Source: Lingula anatina
Lineage: Eukaryota > Brachiopoda > Lingulata > Lingulida > Lingulidae
DNA length: 29,180 nucleotides
Assembly: GCF_001039355.2 (NCBI RefSeq)
Contig: NW_019775696.1
Span: forward strand, 77,222 to 106,401
Reading direction: 5' to 3'
Below the pieces are notes generated by a model. That model worked only from the letters and a program-made list of their open reading frames with translations, had not been told where the DNA came from and did no database searches. A program made the position numbers and the translations under genes. Positions 21,576 through 29,180 of the stretch are shown piece by piece (position 1 is the first letter of the stretch; each line of letters opens with the position of its first letter).

Positions 21576-23515
21576 TCATTGCACCACCATCTCTAGCAGA
21601 CGATCTGGGCTGGGCATTTCCAAACCCTTCTCGTGAAGGTCAGCAAGTTTCTCCTCGAGGTCGGCCTTCTCCTTCCCTAGCACCCAGCACAGGCGGATAT
21701 TTAGCTGTAACACCGGCATCAAGTAACGACTGCTACTGTCCTCGCCGATTAACTTCAGTGCCATATCTGCAAACTTCTGTGCATTGCTGTGCTCTTCCCT
21801 CATATTATAGGCTACTATTATTGCACATACTGTCTTCAAAACGTCTGGGTGGGAATCACCTAGAAGTTTCTGCTGCATATTCAAGGCATTTAAAAGCAGG
21901 GGAATACTTTCCAAGTATTCTCCATTCCTGAGATACAACAGTGCTTTGTCGAGATCAACTTTGAAAAAGAAGTTGTGCAATTCCTCTGATTCGCGCAGTT
22001 CTGGTATGGCATATACATGACTTAGGAACTGTTCGAAGGCACGACTTCGGTGAGCTATCGTCTTGTCATCAAAATTTCCAGTAAGAACTTTCTTCGGAAA
22101 GGCTATCTCTTGCATTTGTGCGGTCAGCCTTTTCCTCAATGAGTTGTAAAGCTTTTCAAAGTCAGAATACCTTTTATCAACAGTTGCTTGTGAAGTGTCA
22201 AACTGGTGGGTCCTTATTATTGCAACTGTGTACAACTGAAATGCATAAAAACAATTTATATAAACACAGTTGTCAGCATTTTATGGGACAAAGCAAGGTG
22301 TGAAAAACATGCCAAACAAAATTCCCCCATGTTTCCCAGATTTGAACAAATTATAAGACTAAATTTAAACTCAGTAGTGATTTTTGCTTAAAGAGGTTAG
22401 TTTTAGTAAGGAAAGACAGTGTGACCACAACATAATTTTAAGCAAATCTGAAAATTCAACAGGGATCTCTGTGCATGTGTGTGCATGCGTGTGTGTGTGT
22501 GTGTTTGTGTATGTGTGTGTGTGTGTGTGACCTCATGATCATATCTGAGTCTGCCCATGGAAAATAATGTGTACATGTGTTTATGTGCAAGGGTAAGTGA
22601 GCATCTTATGTTATACACGCATGCGCACATGTGTGCGTTTAAGTATGTGATCCTCACCACATATCTTGACCTGCCGTCTTTGATGGTCTTGGTCCGCAGG
22701 ATCTCAAATGCCACTTGCGCCGGTGAAGGCTTGGAGTTGTGGTCGGGGGTGTAGAGCACAGTGGACAGGGGAGGGGCTACTGGAGCCCTGGAGCTGCCTG
22801 GTAGAAAAGGAAGAGAACCATTTGAAATGAAGATAACTTATATATAATAATTTAATACCTTCTTTATTACTGGTACACAACTCACATGACAGGGAGCTAC
22901 TCTAAGTGCTCAGGTGCCTTTAAGTGGCTATGAAAAATATATAATAGTAAGAGACTAAGAAATCAAAATAAACAAATAAACAAACAAAATAAAGAAATAA
23001 ATATCAAAATAAAACAAAGTTATTCACATAGCATATAATTGGCAGATATGAAAAAGAATGAAGGAAGTTAGAAAGGAAAACAAACAATAAACAATCAAGC
23101 GAATGATAAAACAAAGGATAATTGGCAGATATTTCACTTGATTTGATAAATATAACTTTGCTTCCTACATTAATTATTGATTAATCATTAAAGCTGCTAC
23201 TTCATGTAATAATGCTATTTAACGAAGAGCAGATATCAAAAGCAGATTAAAACCATAATAAAATGTACACTGTAGAGTTCAAATATTCCACGAATATTTC
23301 CTGTTTCCAAGAATACTATCACCTGTATTTGTGGACGTTGGGGAATCGTTGGCATTGCCATTAGCATTATCTCCAGTGAATGACAGTTTTCCCTGCAGAG
23401 CATCCGATAACACTTCACTGTCGTCTACTAAGCTTAGTTCACTATCTTCTCCTTCAGCACTCAATGTGTTATCAATGTCAATGTTCGCTCCAAGCTTTTT
23501 CAACTTTGATGACAT
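21576..23515 (-). CDS. SNX20/21: Sorting nexin SNX20/21-like protein (copy A, 3 exons)
   Basis: Exons on the - strand are 23515-23323, 22797-22658 and 22235-21576; all junctions are GT-AG with matching phase (1, then 0), giving 330 residues, close to vertebrate SNX20 and SNX21. Residues 1-64 are an acidic, Ser-rich tail with LQGKLSFTG, which resembles SNX21. The PX domain spans ~81-200, with FEILRTK, the RYSDFEKLY phosphoinositide-binding motif, FPKK and RSRAFEQFLSH. The rest (~205-330) is a helical, TPR-like region with repeated LL pairs, as in the PXB domain of this family. PX domains bind membrane phosphoinositides on endosomes. Start: the ATG at 23515; an upstream in-frame GTG is not needed. 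The gene is convergent with the fusion gene and head to head with the BTB gene. Confidence 0.9.
22480..22530. repeat. GT-rich microsatellite (copy A)
   Basis: Interrupted (GT)n in intron 2 of the SNX gene. The corresponding tract in copy B (about 27128-27187) is longer by several repeats, as expected for two alleles. Confidence 0.85.
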
Positions 23516-23808
23516 TTTCGCTCGCCGCGCCCCCACACCTCCCCTCTCACTTCCTGTTTAATAGTTTGGTAACAACAAGGGTATCGGTGATGATTATTTT
23601 CCATTTCAAATTCGGTTCTCTGTATTATTAAATTGTATGTCTCCTTTTGATCATTTCTTTCTAAAACGTTTTGAAGTAGTACTTGTTTTAACATGGATTC
23701 AAAAAGATACCACCATTATTTGCCCAACAAATAATCAACAAGTACGAATAACTAATAGTGAATTGCTCTTTTCTTGGGAACTCAACGCAGAAACTTCAGT
23801 TGGCAAAT
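23516..23808. promoter_or_regulatory. Bidirectional promoter between SNX and BTB zinc-finger genes (copy A)
   Basis: Only 293 bases separate the two start codons on opposite strands. The segment contains a CpG-rich GC-box-like stretch next to the SNX start (CGCCGCGCCCCCACACC, 23523-23539), and an ETS-type site CACTTCCTG at 23548-23556. The BTB start sits in AAATATGGCTGC, similar to YY1 sites that overlap start codons. No TATA box is obvious. The segment is conserved in copy B. Function is inferred from position. Confidence 0.6.
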
Positions 23809-26223
23809 ATGGCTGCTTCCAGAAAGAAAGAGATTCTTTCCTTCGTCGAACAAAAACAAACGATTTCGATACTCAATGCACTGAACACCCAGAGAGCAAG
23901 TGGCTTGTTTTGTGATGTAATACTGAAGGTACGATTCTAACTGAAAAATGCCGTGTAAATAGATTGCCATCAATGTTTATGCATCTAAGTCTGGGCGGAA
24001 TGGACGGTACTAATTTGTTCACGCTCGGAATTTGTTGTATGATGTATCTTCTCAGACTTCCACGTCTTTGATTTTCCTTGTTTGACTAGCTATATGGTGA
24101 CTTTGATAATTGCCTCTGCTATTTTTGGCAAATCATTTAGCATCATATCCAAAGTTACTGGGCTTGAAAAGGGTCTATTTTTTGCTGGGATACGTTTGAG
24201 ACATTTTTACGTTGATTTTTTTTTTTTTTTGTATACATATATGGTATTGATATCACAGTTGCATAGAAAAATCGTCATCACATGCAAACGGGCTGCAAAT
24301 GTTATATTAATGGCTGGATTTTTTAATGTTTATCAATTAATAGTAGAATGATTGTAATTAATTTTTATTTTTATTTTATTTTTTTATTCTAGATACATGG
24401 CCATGAATTTCCTGCAGTGTGAAGGCAAAATTTGTTTTACTGTTTATTATAGTATCATTATTATTATATAGTTGTTACATTCCAGGTATGTGGTCATGAA
24501 TTCCCTGCCCACTCCAATGTTCTTGCGGCAGGCAGCACATATTTAACTTCTTTGCTGAGTGAGAATGTACCCAGAATCTACTCCCAGGGGTCACCACAGA
24601 CAATAGAAGTTCATGTAGACAGTGCCGAGACTGACAAGTCCTACATTCTTGTTGTGGAGGCCATTTTGAATTTCTTGTACACAGGGAGATTACAAATCCC
24701 GGTCATATTGCAAAATAAACTGTCAGAAATTGCAGGAATTTTACAAGTTTCCCCTTTGATAAAATTTTGTCAGGGAATAAAGAGCCAACATCGCAAAAAG
24801 CATGTTAGAGCAAAGGGTTATAAGGTAGAAGAAGATGAGGGTGAGGAAGATTTAGACACCAGTCGCGTGCCTCCTCTCGGAGATGATGGCGGAGAGAGTA
24901 CAGATCTTGAGTCAAAGCTCAGTTCAACTGGCAGACCTCTGAGAAGCACCAGGTTGGGAAAAAGAAAAAGTTACCTTCCTCAGCGGAGACAAGGCAGTAA
25001 AGAGGACGAGCAAATAAGTGAGACAGAGCAGAATGAAACCAAGTCTGATGTTAAAGAATCACCAGACAATACACCAAAGAAAAAGAAAAAAACTCAGTAT
25101 CAATGTGAGAAATGTGATTTCACCACCTGTAAACCTAAGGAGCTCAGTAAACATCAAGACTGGCATAAGCAGCAAGAAAACATATGCAAATTCTGTGATG
25201 AACATTTCGAGGATGGTTCACAGCTGGAAGAACATTTGGAGAAGCATTCTGGCCCAGAGCCTTACTTCTGCCCCAGCTGTGACCAACGTTTTAACACAAA
25301 AACAAAATACAACATGCACGCCCCTGTGCACTTCAAAGAAAAACCTTTTATATGTGAGACTTGCGGGGCTGGTTTCAAGTGGAAACACGCCCTGAAGAAC
25401 CATGAAGTGATTCATTCTACTGAAAAGAAACATTTGTGCGACTTTTGCGGTTACTCCACCGTTCACAAAAGTCAGCTCAAGGCTCACAGACTAATACATA
25501 CAGGGAATATGTTTTCTTGTGAGGTGCCAGGTTGTAACTTTAAGGCGACCAAACGCCAGAATTTGAAAAATCACATGCTCACGCACACGCGCGAGAAACC
25601 ACACCAGTGCGAAATATGCGGCACTGCATTCTCCATGGTGAAAAACTTACGCAGGCATTCAAGTCTTCACACTACTGTTCGGCCTTTTAAGTGTGACATC
25701 TGTGATTTTTCCACCACGCGTATGGACAAGCTGAGAGAACACCTAATGAAATCTCACAGCATAGGAGAGCCACCCAAGAAAAGACAAACCCTAGAGCAGA
25801 AGTATGGTGGCACAACAGCAGAGGATGCTGATAAGGAGGAAAAGAAACAAGTGACAAACAAACTCACAATGCCCTTTAAACTCATTTTCCCCATGCAAGA
25901 AAATCAGCTGTCAATTGTTACTGACCCAGCAACACATGGCCTTGGTGGAGACTCTAACAGGAGAGGAATCAGTCATGTTGCAGATCAGAAATTCTTTGCC
26001 CAAGTTACCGAGGACAATTTGGCACCAACGGGGCAGCAATCTCAACAACCACAGCATGGCCTACAGACGAGTAAACAATTTCCGTACCTCACCAAGGTGA
26101 TCATACCAGCAGGGACCCAGGAAAACAGCTTCACTCTCACAGACTCTGCACAGTTCATTACCCAGAATGCCTGTGTCACCGAGCACGGGCTAATGGTGAC
26201 GTCACAGTGTGACACGCACTTAG
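23809..26223 (+). CDS. BTB (POZ) - C2H2 zinc-finger protein, 3' end missing at assembly break (copy A)
   Basis: Exon 1 is 23809-23928 (40 codons, phase 0) and exon 2 runs from 24486 to the N at 26224, about 619 residues so far. The BTB domain spans ~1-150: LNTQRASGLFCDVILK, then GHEFPAHSNVLAAGSTYL and AILNFLYTGRLQI. An acidic stretch (EEDEGEEDLD) and basic nuclear-import-like clusters (KRKSYLPQRR, PKKKKK) follow. Eight C2H2 fingers occupy ~245-464, from YQCEKC to the LMKSH end, with TGEKP-like linkers partly retained. The tail is Gln/Thr-rich. Such proteins are nuclear DNA-binding regulators, the BTB domain providing dimerisation and cofactor contact. The open frame past 26224 is antisense SNX sequence and not part of this protein. 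The specific ZBTB orthologue is not identified. Confidence 0.88.
24393..24422 (+). pseudogene. Vestigial copy of the start of BTB exon 2
   Basis: After a T-rich tract and TCTAG, the sequence ATACATGGCCATGAATTTCC resembles the true exon 2 start (GTATGTGGTCATGAATTCCC at 24486) 93 bases downstream. Spliced to exon 1 in phase it would read IHGHEFPAV and stop. It is either a decayed partial duplicate or a rarely used stop-containing exon. Confidence 0.6.
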
Positions 26224-26224
26224 N
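26224..26224. other. Single-N assembly junction between two haplotype copies
   Basis: Left of the N the sequence is BTB exon 2, sense; right of it is the last bases of SNX exon 3, antisense, matching copy A from 21575. The break explains why an open frame runs from the zinc-finger gene into SNX antisense. Confidence 0.85.
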
Positions 26225-26226
26225 AT

Positions 26227-28437
26227 TCATTGCACCACCATCTCCAGCAGACGATCTGGGCTGGGCATTTCCAAACCCTTCTCATGAAGGTCAGCAAGTT
26301 TCTCCTCAAGGTCGGCCTTCTCCTTCCCTAGCACCCAGCACAGGCGGATATTTAGCTGTAACACCGGCATCAAGTAACGACTGCTACTGTCCTCGCCGAT
26401 TAACTTCAGTGCCATATCTGCAAACTTCTGTGCATTGCTGTGCTCTTCCCTCATATTATAGGCTACTATTATTGCACATACTGTCTTCAAAACGTCTGGG
26501 TGGGAATCACCTAGAAGTTTCTGCTGCATATTCAAGGCATTTAAAAGCAGGGGAATACTTTCCAAGTATTCTCCATTCCTGAGATACAACAGTGCTTTGT
26601 CGAGATCAACTTTGAAAAAGAAGTTGTGCAATTCCTCTGATTCGCGCAGTTCTGGTATGGCATATACATGGCTTAGGAACTGTTCGAAGGCACGACTTCG
26701 GTGAGCTATCGTCTTGTCATCAAAATTTCCAGTAAGAACTTTCTTCGGAAAGGCTATCTCTTGCATTTGTGCAGTCAGCCTTTTCCTCAATGAGTTGTAA
26801 AGCTTTTCAAAGTCAGAATACCTTTTATCAACAGTTGCTTGTGAAGTGTCAAACTGGTGGGTCCTTATTATTGCAACTGTGTACAACTGAAATGCATAAA
26901 AACAATTTATATAAACACAGTTGTCAGCATTTTATGGGACAAAGCAAGGTGTGAAAAACATGCCAAACAAAATTCCCCCATATTTCCCAGATTTGAACAA
27001 ATTATAAGACTAAATTTAAACTCAGTAGTGATTTTTGCTTAAAGAGGTTAGTTTTAGTAAGGAAAGACAGTGTGACCACAACATAATTTTAAGCAAATCT
27101 GAAAATTCAACAGGGATCTCTGTGCATGTGTGTGCATGCGTGTGTGTGTGTGTGTGTGTGTTTGTGTATGTGTGTGTGTGTGTGTGACCTCATGATCACA
27201 TCTGAGTCTGCCCATGGAAAATAATGTGTGCATGTGTTTATGTGCAAGGGTAAGTGAGCATCTTATGTTATACACACATGCGCACGTGTGTGCGTTTAAG
27301 TATGTGATCCTCACCACATATCTTGACCTGCCGTCTTTGATGGTCTTGGTCCGCAGGATCTCAAATGCCACTTGCGCCGGTGAAGGCTTGGAGTTGTGGT
27401 CGGGGGTGTAGAGCACGGTGGACAGGGGAGGGGCCACTGGAGCCCTGGAGCTGCCTGCTAGAAAAGGAAGAGAACCATTTGAAATGAAGATAACTTATAT
27501 ATAATAATATAATACCTTCTTTATTGTGGCTTGGCTATGTACTCAGGATGGACGAGAACCAAGTACCTAAGGTAGCTCTGAGATGGACACCACCTGGAAA
27601 ATGAAAGAGAGGAAGGCCCAAGACCACCTGGTGCCGAACAGTGATGGCAGAGCTGAAGGAGGTGGACCTCACATGGGGACAGGCCCAGCACATAGCCAGA
27701 GATAGGGCCAAGTGGAAAGAAGTGACTGTGGCCTTATGTCCCACACAGGACGAAGAGGAATGATGATGATGATGACCTTCTTTATTACTGGTACACAACT
27801 CACATGACAGGGAGCTACTCTTAGTGCTCAGGTGCCTTTAAGTGGCTATGAAAAATATATAATAGTAAGAGACTAAGAAATCAAAATAAACAAATAAACA
27901 AACAAAATAAATAAATAAATAAATATCAAAATAAAACAAAGTTATTCACATAGCATATAATTGGCAGATATGAAAAAGAATGAAGGAAGTTAGAAAGGAA
28001 AACAAACAATAAACAATCAAGCGAATGATAAAACAAAGGATAATTGGCAGATATTTCACTTGATTTGATAAATATAACTTTGATTCCTACATTAATTATT
28101 GATTAATCATTAAAGCTGCTACTTCATGTAATAATGCTACTTAACGAAGAGCAGATATCAAAAGCAGATTAAAACCATAATAAAATGTACACTGTAGAGT
28201 TCAAATATTCCACGAATATTTCCTGTTTTCAAGAATACTATCACCTATATTTGTGGCCGTTGGGGAATCGTTGGCATTGCCATTAGCATTATCTCCAGTG
28301 AATGACAGTTTTCCCTGCAGAGCATCCGATAACACTTCACTGTCGTCTACTAGGCTTAGTTCACTATCTTCTCCTTCAGCACTCAATGTGTTATCAATGT
28401 CGATGTTCGCTCCAAGCTTTTTCAACTTTGATGACAT
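26227..28437 (-). CDS. SNX20/21: Sorting nexin SNX20/21-like protein (copy B, probable second allele)
   Basis: Exons on the - strand are 28437-28245, 27454-27315 and 26886-26227, the same lengths (193, 140 and 660 nt) and phases as copy A. Exon 3 encodes exactly the same 219 residues and differs only at a few silent positions. Exon 1 differs at two residues near its end (TSTNTG in A, TATNIG in B). The gene is intact; intron 1 has gained a 249-bp LINE fragment with its target duplication. The low divergence and same flanks fit an allele rather than a paralogue. Its 3'UTR is missing because the N lies three bases after the stop codon. Confidence 0.88.
27128..27187. repeat. GT-rich microsatellite (copy B)
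   Basis: Allelic counterpart of the tract at 22480-22530, longer by a few GT units. Confidence 0.85.
27526..27774 (+). mobile_element. 5'-truncated non-LTR retrotransposon (LINE) 3' end
   Basis: This 249-bp insert is absent from copy A and flanked by the 12-bp target duplication ACCTTCTTTATT (27514-27525 and 27775-27786). Read on the + strand it gives WLGYVLRMDENQVPK, then after an in-frame TGA, KRGRPKTTW, then RDRAKWKEVTVALCPTQDEE and a stop. This is the typical C-terminus of LINE reverse transcriptases. It ends in a short TGA repeat, typical of a LINE 3' tail. It is a dead fragment lying in intron 1 of SNX copy B. The clade (RTE or other) is not certain. Confidence 0.88.
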
Positions 28438-28735
28438 TTTCGCTCGCCGCGCCCCCACACCTCCCCTCTCACTTCCTGTTTAATAGTTTGGTAACAACAA
28501 GGGTATCGGTGTTGATTATTTTCCATTTCAAATTCGGTTCTCTAGTATATTATTAAATTGTATGTCTCCTTCTGATCATTTCTTTCTAAATCGTTTTGTA
28601 ATAGTACTTGTTTTTAACGCGAATTAAAAAAAGATGCCACCATTATTTGCCCAACAAATAATTAATACTTACGAATAGCTAATAGTGAATTGCTCTTTTC
28701 TTGGAAACTCAACGGATAAACTTCAGTTGGCAAAT
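28438..28735. promoter_or_regulatory. Bidirectional promoter (copy B)
   Basis: This is the counterpart of 23516-23808, with the GC-rich segment and CACTTCCTG site retained. Small differences (for example an extra TAG-like insertion near 28543 and changes near 28600) cluster in the middle. Confidence 0.55.
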
Positions 28736-28855
28736 ATGGCTGCTTCCAGAAAGAAAGAGGTTCTTTCCTTCGTCGAACAAAAACAAACGATTTCGATACT
28801 CAGTGCACTGAACACCCAGAGAACAAGTGGCTTGTTTTGTGATGTAATACTGAAG
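28736..28855 (+). CDS. BTB zinc-finger gene, exon 1 only (copy B, runs off window)
   Basis: 40 codons from ATG at 28736 to the donor AAG|GTACG at 28855/28856, matching copy A exon 1. Residue changes are few (I to V, N to S and A to T). Exon 2 should lie beyond 29180. The following intron also matches copy A, with a small deletion near 28946 that removes about 24 bases. Confidence 0.85.
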
Positions 28856-29106
28856 GTACGATTCTAACTGAAAAATGCCGTGGAAATAGATTGCCATCAA
28901 TGTTTTGTGCATCTAAGTCTGGGCGGAATCGACGGTACTAATTTGTTATATCTTCTCAGACTTCTACGTCTGTGATTTTCCTTGTTTGACTAGCTATATG
29001 GTGACTTTGATCATTGCCTCTGCTATTTTTCTCAAAACACTCACGTCCAATGTTACTGGGCTTGAAAAGGGTCTACTTTTTGCTGGGATACGTTTGAGAC
29101 ACTTTT

Positions 29107-29173
29107 ACGTTCATTTCTTTTTTATTTTTTTATTTATTTATTATTTATTTTTTTTTTTGGGGGGGGGGGGGGT
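29107..29173. repeat. T-rich/TTTA run followed by poly-G
   Basis: Low-complexity tract inside BTB intron 1 (copy B), just before the window edge; the copy A counterpart near 24216 is a shorter T run. Confidence 0.8.
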
Positions 29174-29180
29174 ATTAGTA

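Noticed and set aside
22403-22759. Minus-strand frame with a long His/Thr repeat
   Set aside because: The repeat is translated GT microsatellite in SNX intron 2. Only the part at 22658-22797 is a true exon.
24552-26582. Apparent 676-residue open frame joining the zinc-finger protein to a further ~120 residues
   Set aside because: The part after the N at 26224 is the antisense of SNX exon 3; the same antisense peptide occurs at 21551-21931. It is a chimera made by the assembly break.
1-29180. CRISPR arrays, tRNA or rRNA genes, bacterial operon signals
   Set aside because: No regular repeat-spacer pattern, cloverleaf or rRNA-like conserved stretch was seen, and the gene structure is eukaryotic.

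Overview
This is AT-rich animal nuclear DNA. Genes have GT-AG introns, long introns and spacers carry palindromic repeats, microsatellites and homopolymers, and the recognisable proteins are animal types: a mitochondrial choline dehydrogenase, a PX-domain sorting nexin of the SNX20/21 family and a BTB zinc-finger factor. Base composition, repeat style and apparent heterozygosity suggest a marine invertebrate, perhaps a mollusc or other lophotrochozoan. The species cannot be fixed from sequence alone.

Layout. (1) 744-902 is the last coding exon of an unidentified + strand gene that starts left of the window; its 3'UTR holds a tandem array of small hairpins. (2) 1302-6519 is spacer with an 82-bp tandem array and a nested palindromic element. 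(3) 6520-17996 (+) is the main find: ten exons whose phases all agree (3651 nt, 1216 residues) encode a predicted mitochondrial protein with two tandem HAD-phosphatase domains fused in frame to a complete choline dehydrogenase. Its 4.5-kb first intron holds foldback elements. Three of its exon/intron borders are locally duplicated. (4) 21576-23515 (-) is a three-exon SNX20/21-like gene, convergent with the fusion gene. (5) 23809-26223 (+) is a BTB domain plus eight C2H2 fingers, head to head with the SNX gene across 293 bp and cut at a single N (26224). (6) 26225-29180 repeats the 21575-24220 interval (SNX gene, shared promoter, BTB exon 1) almost exactly. Exon 3 of the SNX copies encodes identical protein with only a few silent changes, and one copy carries a fresh LINE insertion. 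This looks like two haplotypes joined end to end at the N rather than a true gene duplication.

The fusion protein could carry out consecutive steps: both HAD domains keep all four catalytic motifs and could release an alcohol such as choline from a phosphate ester, which the dehydrogenase would oxidise to betaine aldehyde in mitochondria. The substrate link is inference. The sorting nexin and zinc-finger genes have no evident link to it beyond position.
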